Below, in pieces: positions 1-11,089 of a stretch of 64,000 bases of DNA. The position numbers and the translations under genes are program-made. Location of the stretch: contig NC_092485.1 of the NCBI RefSeq assembly GCF_047495875.1, positions 4,970,890 through 5,034,889 on the forward strand, read 5' to 3'. Under the pieces are notes generated by a model. The model was not told the origin of the DNA. It worked only from the letters and a program-made list of their open reading frames with translations, and did no database searches. The DNA comes from Pithys albifrons albifrons (lineage: Eukaryota; Chordata; Aves; Passeriformes; Thamnophilidae). Position 1 is the first letter of the stretch. Each line of letters starts with the position of its first letter.

Positions 1-239
1 AAAGTGGATTTACGAGAGCCCTCCGAGATGGGATTTATTCTGCGTGTGCTGGGCTGGGAGCAGGAGGGTTTGGTGGGGCTGTGGTGGGAGATGGGAAAGG
101 TGGAATTCCCGAATCCTATTCCCACCAATCCAGCTGTGTGCGGCTGCAAAGCCTCCCATTTACACACGCACACAGAGAGTGCAAAGCAGAAGCTGCAGTG
201 AAAACAAGTGATTATATAAAACATATGAATATATAAATT

Positions 240-276
240 TATTTATTTGTTTGTTTGTTTGTTTGTTTATTTATTA
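240..276. repeat. GTTT/ATTT low-complexity tract
   Basis: A short tetranucleotide run, mostly TTTG with TTTA at the edges, lies about 75 bp before a CR1 fragment. No gene is seen in the first 350 bases; the small open frames there have no recognisable content. Confidence 0.8.
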
Positions 277-349
277 ATTAATTATATCCAGGGTGACCAT
301 GGATAGGAACAAGGTGACACTCATAGGGACAGTCAGAGTCGTGTGAAGT

Positions 350-653
350 TTCACAGAATCGTGGAATGACCTCAAAGCCCACCCAGTGCCACCCCCTGCC
401 ATGGGCAGGGACTCCTCCCACCAGCCCAGGGTGCTCCAAGCCCTGTCCAACCTGTCCGTGGACACTTCCAGGGGATGGGGCAGCCACAGTTTCTCTGTCC
501 AACCTGTGCCAGGACCTGCCCACCCTCCCAGGGAAGGATTTTTTCCTAATAGCCAATCTAAAACTCCTGTCAGTTTGAAGCCATTCCCCCTTGTCCTGTC
601 AGTCCATGCCCATGTCAGAATTCCCTCTCCGCGCTGCTTGCGGGCCCTTTCTC
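350..653 (-). mobile_element. CR1 LINE 3'-end fragment
   Basis: The plus strand reads as the antisense of the common avian CR1 3' region: an 'agaatcgtggaatg' tail at the left, then 'cctgccatgggcagggac', 'gctccaagccctgtccaacct', and a 'ttgaagccattcccccttgtc' stretch near 575-600. The element therefore lies on the minus strand with its 3' end at the left. It is 5'-truncated, as most CR1 copies are, and has no intact reverse transcriptase. Confidence 0.9.
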
Positions 654-904
654 TGACAGAACCGGGGCAGCAAAGGCCGATTGGCGCAGCCACCCCCGGG
701 CCGGGGCTGAGCTCGGCCGAGACCGCCCCAACTCATCGCATGTCACGGCCCCTTTAAATGCGGCGGGACAAACCACAGCGGGGCAGGAGGGGGGGATCGC
801 TCCTCGGGCGGGACGGGCGCGCGGGTGGGCGCGCCCAGGTGGTGCCGGGACACCCCTCGGGGGGGCGTGGTACGGCCCAGGCGCGTGGCCAGAGGGGCGG
901 GACA

Positions 905-2095
905 GCCCCGGGATACGGAGATTCCCGGGACACGGAGATTCCCGGGATGCGGAGATTCCCGGGACACGTGGGTTCCCGGGACACGGAGATTCCTGGGACA
1001 CGGAGATTCCTGGCATCCGCGGATTCCCGGGAGCCGGAGGTTCCCGGGATGCGGAGAGTCCCATGACACGCATATTCCCGGGACACAGAGATTCCAGGGA
1101 CTCGGAGATTCCCGGGACGCGGAGATTCCCGAGACACGGGGATTCCCAGGACACGCATATTCCCGGGACACAGATTCCCGGGACGCGCAGATTCCCAGGA
1201 CACGCGGATTCCCGGGATGCAGAGATTCCTGGGACATGCGGATTCCCGGGAGCCTGAGGAGAGCTCTCCCGCGGAGAGTCCCAGGACACGCGGCTTCCCC
1301 GGTACATGCATATTCCCGGTAAACGCATGTTCACCGGGACATGCGGAGATTCCCGGGACTCGCATATTCCCGGGACACGGAGATTCCCGGGACACGGGGA
1401 TTCCCGGACCCAGAGATTCCCGGGAGACGGAGATTCCCGGGATACGCGGATTCCCGAACCCAGAGATTCCCGGGAGACGCGGATTCCCGGGAGCCGCAGG
1501 TTCCCGACACACAGAGATTCCCGGGACACGGGTATTCCCGGACCCAGAGATTCCCGGGAGACGGAGATTCCCGGGACACGCGGATTCCCGGACCCAGAGA
1601 TTCCTGGGAGACGCGGATTCCCGGGACACGGGGATTCCCGGCACACAGAGATTCCCGGGACACGCGGATTCCCGTACCCAGAGATTCCCGGGAAACGCGG
1701 ATTCCCGGGACACGGGGATTCCCGGCACACAGAGATTCCCGGGACACGCGGATTCCCGTACCCAGAGATTCCCGGGACACGGGGATTCCCGGACCCAGAG
1801 ATTCCCGAGAGACGGAGATTCCCGGGACACGCGGATTCCCGGACCCAGAGATTCCCGGGAGACGCGGATTCCCGGGACACGGGGATTCCCGGCACACAGA
1901 GATTCCCGGACACGGAGATTCCCGGGACACGCGCAGGTTCCCACGAGCCGCCGGTTCCCGACACACAGAGATTCCCGGGACACGGGGATTCCCGGCACAC
2001 AGAGATTCCCGGGACACGGGGATTCCCGGCACACAGAGATTCCCGGGACACGGAGATTCCCGGGACACGCGCAGGTTCCCACGGGCCGCCGGTTC
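905..2095. repeat. 16-17-bp GC-rich minisatellite, about 70 units
   Basis: Tandem units close to 'gagattcccgggacacg' run for about 1.19 kb. Units are 16 or 17 bp, so the array cycles through all frames and produces spurious long open frames on both strands. Nearly every unit holds the palindrome TCCCGGGA and one or more CpGs. Higher-order structure is visible: a block of about 80 bp is repeated near 1,610-1,690 and 1,690-1,770, and a distinctive GCGCAGGTTCCCACG variant occurs at about 1,930 and 2,066. The array ends about 60 bp before a tRNA gene. Confidence 0.95.
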
Positions 2096-2156
2096 CCGGT
2101 GCCGGGCGCGGGGTGCCCGCAGGCTCTTGGCGCAGGCGCGGAGGGGGCGCTGCCGG

Positions 2157-2228
2157 GACCTCGTGGCGCAACGGTAGCGCGTCTGACTCCAGATCAGAAG
2201 GCTGCGTGTTCGAATCACGTCGGGGTCA
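2157..2228 (+). tRNA. tRNA-Trp (anticodon CCA)
   Basis: The 72-nt sequence folds as a complete cloverleaf. The acceptor stem GACCTCG (2157-2163) pairs with CGGGGTC (2221-2227) and is followed by discriminator A at 2228. The anticodon stem TCTGA/TCAGA (2182-2186 and 2194-2198) closes the loop CTCCAGA, which places CCA at 2189-2191, the tryptophan anticodon. The internal promoter is intact: an A box TGGCGCAACGG at 2164-2174 and a B box GTTCGAATC at 2208-2216. There is no intron. The gene carries the usual conserved bases and looks functional rather than a SINE-derived relic. As expected for a eukaryotic nuclear tRNA, CCA is not encoded at the 3' end. Confidence 0.96.
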
Positions 2229-2252
2229 CGGAGCCCCCCGCGGGGCTGAGTC

Positions 2253-2257
2253 TTTTT
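2253..2257 (+). terminator. RNA polymerase III terminator (T5)
   Basis: A run of five T residues lies 24 bp past the end of the tRNA-Trp gene. It is the first oligo-T on the non-template strand and is a typical pol III stop. Confidence 0.75.
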
Positions 2258-2398
2258 CACCGCGCGCCGCAGGTTTTGGGGGCCCCCCGAGGGGTGGGGG
2301 ACACGTGGGGGGGCACTGGGAGCGGAGGGAGGTGCCGGTGCCATGAGGGCATTAATTTTTAGCCTGGTGTCTGTGAGCCCCCCGAGCTGTCACATCAT

Positions 2399-2657
2399 CC
2401 AGGGAATGGGTTCATACTGAGAATAGGTTTAGTTTGGGTATTTAGGAAGGAATTCCTCCCTGGGAGGGTGGGCAGACCCTGGCACAGGTTGGGCAGAGAA
2501 GTTGTGGCTGCCCCAGCCCTGGAAGTGTCCAAGGCCAGGCTGGACAGGGCTTGGAGCAATCTGGGCTGGTGGGAGGTGTCCCTGCCCATGGCAGAGGGTG
2601 GGACAAGGTGGTCTTCAACATCCCCTTCCAAGCCAAACCATTCCACCATTCTTGGAG
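2399..2657 (+). mobile_element. CR1 LINE 3'-end fragment
   Basis: The sense-strand CR1 3' region is recognisable from 'ggcacaggttgggcagag', 'ctggaagtgtccaaggccag', 'cttggagcaatctgggctgg' and the terminal 'aagccaaaccattccacc'. It is 5'-truncated and opposite in orientation to the copy at 350-653. Confidence 0.9.
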
Positions 2658-3440
2658 CTGGCAGACCCTCCGGAAGGTTTGCAGGTGCAGTGGTAGCCCC
2701 AGCTCCTCCTGCACCAACAGGAGCTGCAGGTCACAGGGGAGGAGAATCACTTGTGGACCAAACAGGGCATCGAGTTGTCTTTGTCCCTTTGGGTAACATT
2801 AAAAGCACATCCTGTTCTTAAAACACAGGGGAGAGATTAGTGACATAAAGTAACTCCAGGGGCCAGGGGAAAACAGTGGAAAGGACTTAAATCCTGTTGT
2901 TTGGGGTACAAAGGAAGAGACTTGGGATGAAAACAAAAGGGGATGACAGAACTATTCCAGTATCATCTTTTTCCAAGTGCAGGTGTGAAGTGACACCCAA
3001 GTGCAGTGCAGGAAAATGGGGCTGGATGGAGTCATTTCTCGGTGAGTTCAGCTGTGTAGATTCCACTGGGAACTCCTCCATCCTCACACACACAGCTGTG
3101 ACCTCAGCCTGCCCTGGAAATGCCGGGGGTGTTTGGTCCCAGGGGATGTGGAGCTCCGTGTGTGACCCAAGACAAAGCACCTGCTGGGATCCTCTCAGTG
3201 ATGTAAGAAACATTTTGGGAATGTTTTTGTCCTCAGGTGCTTGTGTTGTACAGACTCAGAGGGAGCTTCGGCAACAGGATTTGAGAGGGAGAACAAAACT
3301 GAGCAGCAGTAACCCCAGCAGGGCTGGAGCCAGCACTGGGTGGTGTTTGTCTCCTGTGGTGCTGAGGGAGGGAAGTGGGGCCAGGATTTTTGCCAAGGAA
3401 CTGCAGCAGTAGCTGAGTTAAACCTACCTGGAGTGAAATA
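2658..3440. other. intergenic, no gene seen
   Basis: Unique-looking sequence between two CR1 copies. The short open frames show no recognisable domain and no splice-supported exon. Confidence 0.5.
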
Positions 3441-4235
3441 CAGAATCAGAATGGTTTGGGTTGGAGGGACCTTAAAGCTCATCCCGTGTCACCCCCTGCC
3501 ATGGGAAGGGACACCTCCCACTATCCCAGGTTGCTCCAAGCCCTGTCCAACCTGGCCTTGGACACTTCCAGAGATGGGGCAGCCACAGCTTCTCTGCCCA
3601 ACCTGTGCCAGAGCCTGCCCACCCTCCCAGGGAAGGATTTCTTCCTAATATCCAACCTAAACCTCCTCTCTGTCGGTTTGAAGCCATTCCCCTTGTCCTG
3701 TCGCTCCAGGGTCCTGGAAATAATCCCTCTCCATCCTTCCTGTACCTCACTCAGGCACTGAAACACCACAATTAGGTCACCCCAAAGCTTCTCTTCTCCA
3801 GGCTGGACAATCCCAACTCTCCCAGCCTTTCCTCCCAGCAGAGCTGCTCCATCCCAGTGATCATCCTGGTGCCTCCTCTGGACTGGCTCCAACAGCTCCA
3901 TCCCAGTGATCATTCTGGTGCCTCCTCTGGACTGGCTCCAACAGCTCCATCCCATTGTCCTGGTGCCTCCTCTGGACTGGCTCCAACAGCTCCATCCCAT
4001 TGTCCTGGTGCCTCCTCTGGACTGGCTCCAACAGCTCCATCCCAGTGATCATCCTGGTGCCTCCTCTGGACTGGCTCCAACAGCTCCATCCCATTGTCCT
4101 GGTGCCTCCTCTGGACTGGCTCCAACAGCCCCATGTCCTCCCTGTGCTGGGACCTGGAGCTGGAGGCAGCCCAGTCCCCCAGTGCTCCAAACATCACTTT
4201 TCCCAGCCTTTGCAACCTCAGAAGTGTCTCTTTGC
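3441..4235 (-). mobile_element. CR1 LINE 3' fragment, longer copy
   Basis: Antisense CR1 begins with 'agaatggtttgggttgg' at the left. It continues through the 3' UTR-like region into sequence matching the more 5' part of the CR1 3' end, including 'cttctcttctccaggctgga' (about 3,788) and 'gtgctgggacctggagctgg' (about 4,144). It is the longest CR1 copy in the window. A tandem expansion has enlarged part of it (3,850-4,140). Confidence 0.9.
3850..4140. repeat. 45/49-bp VNTR inside CR1, six units
   Basis: Six copies of a unit built on GTGCCTCCTCTGGACTGGCT start at 3869, 3918, 3963, 4008, 4057 and 4102. The spacings are 49, 45, 45, 49 and 45 bp; long units carry 'agtgatcatcctg' where short ones carry 'attgtcctg'. 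A normal CR1 has this segment once, so the tandem array arose after insertion or in an unusual source copy. Confidence 0.93.
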
Positions 4236-4854
4236 TTTACCTCAGCCCTGCACGGTGTTATTTTAACCTCTTTTCCATTTGGAAGGAACAATAAAGGCCC
4301 AGTCTGGTCTGCAAGAGGGATAAACATCTAAGTGGTCATTAACTGGAGCTGCTTTAACCTGTTCAGCAGGTGATGGGTCGTGCACACCTGAGTTCCTGAA
4401 GTCTTGATCTCTTCCCATTAACTGGCTTTTGTCTTGACTGGCTTTTCCTTTGAACTTCATTGCTTTCTAACAGCACAAAGGAGTGACGCTTTGAGCTTCT
4501 GTCGCCACAAAGATTAGGATGAAAAATAGCACCAGACTAAAAGAAACAGAAATTGAGTCTTTATTGCCCTGTGCTGCCTTCAGTGATAACAATTCTAATT
4601 AAGGAAAAACGGGGTGGGTAAAAAATAACCTCCTGTCTGGAAATACCCACAGTGATGTGAAATGTGTAATATTAAAGCTGTTTGGAAGGTGACAGCAGGG
4701 AATGTTTGAAGCTCCCTCTGGAAGCTTCAGTAAATAAATATATATTTAGCACTGGGAGCTGCAGTGGCCTTGTAGGTAGTGATGATGTCATTAAGGTCTA
4801 AATATTTAGATATTCACACCAGGCAGATGGTGGGATTTTGGGGTTGTCCTCTGC

Positions 4855-4918
4855 AGAGCCAGGAGTTGGATTTGATGGTCCTTGTGGGTTCCTTCCCACT
4901 CAGGATATTCCATGTTTG
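4855..4918 (+). mobile_element. CR1 3' tail shard
   Basis: About 60 bp resembling the extreme 3' end of CR1: 'agttggatttgatggtcctt' leading to 'caggatattccatg'. A severely 5'-truncated insertion is the simplest reading. Confidence 0.65.
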
Positions 4919-5037
4919 TATTTTGTGAAAGGATGAGCCAGTGGGACAGACCTGGCTGTGGAAATCAAATGTACACTGCGTATTGTGTATTATTTTTCTT
5001 TAGTCTTCCCAGAGTGAAATTAATATGAATTAATACA

Positions 5038-5092
5038 AAGGTTGGACTTGGTGATCTTGGAGGTCTTTTCCAACCCTGGTGATTCCATGAAT
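5038..5092 (+). mobile_element. CR1 3' tail shard
   Basis: About 55 bp with 'ggttggacttggtgatcttg' followed by 'ttccaaccctggtgattcc', the terminal block of another CR1 subfamily. The same tail appears twice in KLHDC8A intron 2. Confidence 0.65.
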
Positions 5093-5208
5093 AGAAAGAA
5101 GGTAAACATTAAAAGCTAAAAAATAATATTAAATATAAATATGGATTCTTCTGGGATCTCCTGGCTCCATGTGGCCTGTTCCCACCGTGATCTGTGGGGG
5201 GCAGTGCC

Positions 5209-5692
5209 CACCTTCCTTCCTTCCTTCCTTCCTTCCTTCCTTCCTTCCTTCCTTCCTTCCTTCCTTCCTTCCTTCCTTCCTTCCTTCCTTCCTTCCTTCC
5301 TTCCTTCCTTCCTTCCTTCCTTCCTTCCTTCCTTCCTTCCTTCCTTCCTTCCTTCCTTCCTTCCTTCCTTCCTTCCTTCCTTCCTTCCTTCCTTCCTTCC
5401 TTCCTTCCTTCCTTCCTTCCTTCCTTCCTTCCTTCCTTCCTTCCTTCCTTCCTTCCTTCCTTCCTTCCTTCCTTCCTTCCTTCCTTCCTTCCTTCCTTCC
5501 TTCCTTCCTTCCTTCCTTCCTTCCTTCCTTCCTTCCTTCCTTCCTTCCTTCCTTCCTTCCTTCCTTCCTTCCTTCCTTCCTTCCCTCCTTCCCTCCCTCC
5601 CTCCCTCCCTCCCTCCCTCCCTCCTTCCCTCCCTCCCTCCCTCCCTCCCTCCCTCCCTCCCTCCCTCCCTTCCTTCCTCCCAGAGCTTCTCC
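5209..5692. repeat. (TTCC)n / (CCTC)n microsatellite
   Basis: About 374 bp of perfect TTCC repeat, roughly 93 copies (5,211-5,584), pass into about 105 bp of CCTC-rich repeat ending at 5,690. One strand is all pyrimidine. The left part has no interruption. The long open frames reading LPSF on one strand and EGRK on the other are translations of the repeat, not genes. Confidence 0.98.
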
Positions 5693-8502
5693 TCTGGGAT
5701 GTGGCATCACCTTCCAGCCTCTCCTGGGCTGCTCCTGAGGCTTCCCTGGGATTTCCTGAGAATCCCAGGGGAAAATGGCCAGTCTTTGCAGAGGCCCCAA
5801 GGAAGGGAATGCCGATGGCAAAGGGGCTCTGTTTGTATAAAATCTCACTTTCTAAAGTCTCTTCAGCTGAGTATTTGCTTGTGCTGCTTGTCTGTGCCTG
5901 GGACTTGGTGTCCTGGGAGGCAGAACCTCCCAAGCCACACAGAACACGTGGATGTCACCCAGGCAATTCCATTTTATCCTGTCCCAGCTGCTTTACTTTG
6001 CAGCACAGACTGTTGGTCCAGAAAAAATCCAGAAATAAAAGCATTAAAAGCAGATCAGGGGGAGCAAAAGGGCTGTGGGTCTGGGCAGGTTTGCTCCTCC
6101 AGACACACACAGGGTGTGAGCTCAGCAGTGGTTTGTTCTATTCCCCCCTGCCCCTGGTGGAGGTGGCAAATGTTCTAATCAAAATCAGGTCACCAGAGAG
6201 CAAGGCACGAAGGAGCAGCTGTTGCATCCAGTCATGCACAATATTCCTGTGCCAGAAATGATTCATTTGGCCTGGGTAATATATATGGAAATGTGCTGCA
6301 GGAGCATTGCTGGGAATAACCTTTTGTGTTCAGCCAGCCCTGACAAAGCTGAGCTTGGCTTTGGGTCCTTGACGTGCCTTTTGCTGGTTTGGATGTGTCA
6401 AATAAACCTCAGTAATCTCCCCTGGAGTTGGGGAGCATTGCTGGGCTCTGCTTAAGTCTGTATATCTTTGCTTCTTTTAGCTGACATGGCTGAGTGCAAC
6501 ACCCTCAGCACTGGAAACATCAACTAAATGAAGGCTCTGGCAGGGAGTTGTGTGGAAGGAGAATAAAATCCTGCTGCAGGAGCACTCTGGATGAACAGAT
6601 AAAGGAGGAGGAACAAAGGGAATGAAGTAGGTGGACCGTTGCAGAGGTCTTACAATATTCTGAAAAAAAAAAAAGTCAGAGCTGAAAGGGATTTTTACTC
6701 TTTTTACTCAAGTAGAACATTCTGTGTTTTAATCTCCAAAAGGCTTTTGGGGAGTTCCTCAGTACTAAAAGCTGGTTTGCCCCCACCTTTTCTTTATTGT
6801 CATGTCCTTTGAAGTTCTCTTCAAAGATGAAGCCCAGTTCCCATTTATTCTGCAGCCTGTAATGAATATCCAGCTTTGTTTAAGCAATTAGCTTGGTGAG
6901 GTGATTTCTGGTGCTGTTGGAAAAAAAAAGTTCCCAAATCCTGAGTGGTTTAGGCATGTTTTGAAAAAACACGGAGCCAACAGCTGTGCAGTGGCCTAAT
7001 CTGAGAGAGGAGCAGCTGTCACAACAAAAGCAGAGCTGCTTCAAACACGGCTCCTTTGTGGGGTGATTGGAAATGATGGCAAGGAAAAGATTATTTCCTG
7101 CTTCTCCTGCGTGGGGCTGGAGCAGGGAGTGTTTGATGTGAGCCCCAGCAGATGAATGGGGCTCTTCAGGACTTCTTTGCTGGAGTTTGGAGGCTCAAAC
7201 AGTGCAGGTTCAGATATGTTTGGCTGCTTTGCTGCTGGCTTTGTCTCCAGCCCTCGGAGTCTCTGCAATCAGCTGGTTGAGGTGCCTGCCTGGCCCTCGG
7301 GGGATGGCAAATCACTCCCCCTGTAAGCACAGAGTGCTGGGGGAAGGCACAGCAGAGTCATCAAGGAATGGCCCTTGGAAAGGTGGCCTGAGCTGGGGCT
7401 TTTTAAAGGATCACATTATGCAACCTGGGAGAGATATTTCAGGTTAATTCCCTCGTATTTTAAGGCCTTTTCCCTGCTTTTTTCCTCATTCAGACAGAAG
7501 TGCTGGAGTAAGTTTTGAAACAAAAGACTTCAAAGTGGCAGCAGCCTGTGCCTCTGGCTGTGCTGAAGTCAGTAATCTACTCGAGCATGAATATTTTATG
7601 TCTCTACAGCTAAATGAAGGAAATTACAAGTTGATATAAACTGATGTTCTTTGTATTAGCTCATGACAAATGCAGCAATTACCCCCAATCAGTTAATTAT
7701 GGCATCCTTCTGTGGCCTGCCTGCCACTTCCACAGCTTCCTTTTGTCAGAGGGGCGAGTTAAACCCACAGTTCTTTTGTGCTGCTTCTCTGGAGAAGGAT
7801 TTTGTTTATGCTGTTGGAAATTACATCAACTTTAGCACCACAGAGACAGCCCCCGGTGTTCCCTCAGCCCCTCCTGCTGCTCTCCCTGTGGTTTGTGCTC
7901 TTCCCACCTGGAGGTGTCCGAGACCTTTGGAGCTCTCCCTTTGTCTGACTCACAGGACAGCAGTTCAAAAACCTGTTTCAGGAGTGCATTAAAGGGAGAC
8001 AGGAACAATGAGGGGGGTGGAGGTCTCTGCAGTGATGGAGCAGCTTCAGGTGGGTTGTGCTCGTGGGTGGCCTCGTTAGAATTTACTGCTGGGCTGCTGA
8101 AAGCAGAACAGTCTCCACAGACTCCTGAGTGTCTTTCAGCTCTGAGCTCCTTTGAAAAGCAGCTTTGTGAAAATGCACTCCCATTCTTCTGAGCTCTGCA
8201 CGGGCAGAAGGGGAGCCCTGGGAGACTTGGCTCCTGCTGCTGGTAGAGAATCATGAAAGTGGGTTTTTGCCTTGCAAGGGAACTCATGGATCAGAAGGGG
8301 CCCTGACCTGTGCTCCTGGTTCAGCTCAAAGCCACCCAGGCAAGTGTTCTGCTGGTGCTGTCAGTGCTCCAGCAGCAGATCCCAGATGAGCCCCACGTGC
8401 CATTCCTGCTCATTCCTCACCTGCTGCATCCCCAACTTTCCCTGGGAACAGGAGGTGTCCAGTGGGAGCTGAGCAGCGCTGGGTTATCCAAGAGCACCTC
8501 AT
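5693..8502. other. intergenic, no gene seen
   Basis: About 2.8 kb of unique-looking, moderately AT-rich sequence with a few A runs (for example 6,662-6,674). I found no convincing exon, RNA gene or transposon. Confidence 0.5.
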
Positions 8503-8751
8503 GACAGGACAAAGGGAGTGGTTTTAAACCAAACGAGAGGAGATTCAGGTGTTTGGAAGGAATTCTTCCCAGTGATGGACTGGGATGGAATTCCCAGAGA
8601 AGCTGTGGCTGCCCCAACCCTGGAAGTGTCCAAGGCCAGGCTGGACAGGGCTTGGAACAACCTGGGACAGTGGAAGGTGTCCCTGAGCTGGGGGTGACTG
8701 GGATGAGCTTTAAGGTCCTTCCAACCCAAACCATTCCATGATTCCACGATC
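8503..8751 (+). mobile_element. CR1 LINE 3'-end fragment with 8-bp tail
   Basis: A sense CR1 3' region starts with 'gacaggacaaagggagtgg' and ends with 'ccaacccaaaccattccatg' and then 'attccacg'. The last bases are two degenerate copies of the CR1 terminal 8-bp repeat, which fixes the orientation. Confidence 0.92.
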
Positions 8752-10579
8752 CCTCTGTGCCAGTTGCAAAAAAACTTGGGACTTGGGTCAGTCTCAAAAG
8801 ACTGTTCTAACCTCTTTCTTTCCCTGAACTGTCTCACTTCTCACTCTTTGCCCTCCCCACTTTTCCCAGCTTTGCTCAGTTCCCACCTTGGAAGTGTGGA
8901 TGGGATTACTGATGGACTGACATCCCGTTACCACCCACCCACCTCCTCAAGTGTTTTATTTTCTTTTTTTTTCCTTTTCAAAGCGCAAAATGCTTCAACC
9001 TTTAAACCCCAGAGAAAAGGAAAACAACTTTCTCTTCTATTTAAATGAACAATTTTGAGGTGGATTAGGAGTGAATTCACCAAACTCCATTAGAACATTA
9101 TTTTTGATAGAAAATCAGAATTCTACACTGACTGTTTTTTTCCCACAGCCCTTTCAAATCCAGTCTTTACACAGCCTGTCTCTTATCACTGCCTGGCCCA
9201 TGAATGATTAACCTCTGAGGCTGGAGGACAAAATGCTGCTGTTCAAAGGTCCTTCCCTGGCTCAGCCCCTCCTGCAGCTCTTTCCCAGAGCACTTTGGCC
9301 CCTGCTCTGGGGTGGCTTGTCCTGTTGGGCTGCTCAGGAAGGCAGAGGGAGCTCAGGGGAGAGGCAGGTTGTGATCCCAGCAAACTGCTCTGTGTGGGCT
9401 CAGCTGCTCCTCCTGGGAGCAAACAGCTTTTTGCCAGTTGTGGAAACAAGGACTTGTGCTTTATTTTTACAAAAACACACAAAGGCAGATGCCACAGCGA
9501 GGCAGCTTCAAGCCCGTTCCTGCTGCTGCTGAGTGGAGCTGATTTGGAATTTTCCTGTGCACGAGGGTGGGTTTTTAGAGTGGTTTTTATTCCCCAGCAA
9601 CTGCCTTTTCCAAGTGGCTGCCTGTCTGCAGTGATGTCTCTGTGTGTTTGTCACATGGGCACACACAGCTGGTGGACTTCTCCCCGTGGGGTGGAGATGC
9701 TGATGGAGAGATCCCCGAGCTCTTGGCTGCTGTCTGCTCACATTAAGGTGACTGTCTGCACTGTAACCAGCTCAGGGCCCTGCAGGAGGGAGAATTAATT
9801 AATTAACTAGTTAATTAACTGTCAGCTTGCCAAATCTCTGGAAGAAATGACAGGGGAGGATGGATGGTGTCTCCAGTGCCCTGCATTGCTCTCACTGCTG
9901 GTGCCAAAGCATCATCTCTGCCTGCTGGCACAGAGAGAGGTGCCTGGGCAGGTCATGTTTTTCCTCTTTATCTGCAACATCCTCATCTCTTCTAAAAGAA
10001 AAGCCTCTGACTGGGCTTCTGGGGGTGATTTTTGCTGCTTTCCCCCTGTTTTGCTCCCTCCTGGCCTGCTCAGTGCAGCTCAGCACACCTTGCCCAGGCA
10101 GAAGTGGGTTGGTGCTCCTGGCATTGAGATGGCTCAGCCTGAAGTGAGGTGAGAAAGAGGTAAATCAAACGTTGCTGTTGGGCTTATTTGTGTAATTTGC
10201 AGGAATTCCTGCAACCCTCCTGCTGTTCCCATGGAAACAGATGTGGAATTGCAGGAAAGTGCTATAGGTTTTCAGGACTATTAATTTTTCCCCTTTAACA
10301 TTGACACCTCCTTTATCATTTCTAAGCAGCCTGGAAAAAATTCTTCTGCTTTTTGAGACACAAATCTGGAGTGTGAGCTCCATCATTCCCAGACAGACAG
10401 TTATTTTCCAGCCTGTTGGGTCTGACTCATCCACCAGGCAGGTTGGAACACCTGGGGTTTATGGCCAGGCTGCTTTTGGCACATTTAAACTCACTCTCTT
10501 CCCCTGCTTTCTCATTTCTCTTTCTCTCTCAGATGTTGGCTGGTGCAGGCTGTTCATCCCTGAAGGTGAGGCTGCATCT
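8752..10579. other. intergenic, no gene seen
   Basis: Unique sequence. A short AT-rich 'ttaattaattaactagttaa' stretch lies near 9,796. A 33-bp segment at 10,533-10,565 has splice-like flanks but is discussed as rejected. Confidence 0.5.
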
Positions 10580-11089
10580 GTCCATCCATCCATCCATCCA
10601 TCCATCCATCCATCCATCCATCCATCCCTGAATCCATCCCTCCATCCCATCCCTCCATCCCTCCATCCATCCCTCCCTCTCTCCATCCCTCCCTCTATCC
10701 ATCCATCCATCCATCCATCCATCCATCCATCCATCCATCCATCCCTCCATCCCTCCATCTCTCCATCCATGCCTCCATCATTCCATCCATCCATCCATCC
10801 ATCCATCCATCCATCCATCCATCCATCCATCTATCCATCCATCCATGTCTCCATCATTCCATCCATCCATCCATCCATCCATCCATCCATCCATCCATCC
10901 ATCCTTCCATCCCTCCATCCATCCTTTCTTCCTTCCTTCCTTCCATCCATCCATCCATCCATCCATCCATCCATCCATCCATCCATCCATCCATCCATCC
11001 CTCCATCCCTCCATCCATCCCTCCATCCATCCATCCATCCATCCATCCATCCATCCCTCCATCCATCCCTCCATCCATCCATCCATCCA
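10580..11089. repeat. (ATCC)n microsatellite
   Basis: About 510 bp of ATCC repeat on the plus strand, with CCTCC and CTTCC variants. It lies about 2.4 kb before the presumed KLHDC8A promoter. Open frames rich in SIHP or MDGW are repeat translations. Confidence 0.97.

Larger units (their letters stand above)
4236..5208. other. intergenic with two small CR1 tails, no gene
   Basis: Unique, fairly AT-rich sequence apart from two short CR1 3' tails listed separately. No exon or open frame of note is seen. Confidence 0.5.

Noticed and set aside
2157..2228. tRNA as a SINE-derived pseudogene
   Set aside because: All stems pair, A and B boxes are intact, a T5 terminator follows and no SINE tail or poly(A) is present.
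615..2362. Long open frames of up to 518 codons on both strands
   Set aside because: They are translations of the 16-17-bp minisatellite. A 17-bp period makes the same peptide recur in all frames and on both strands, with no start context or domain.
5109..6261. Proline/leucine/serine or glutamate/lysine-rich ORFs of 190-355 codons
   Set aside because: They are produced by the TTCC and CCTC microsatellite and occur in every frame.
10533..10565. 33-bp exon-like segment (TTTCTCTCTCAG acceptor, GTGAGG donor)
   Set aside because: It is very short, directly followed by a microsatellite, and not linked to any known gene by frame or homology.
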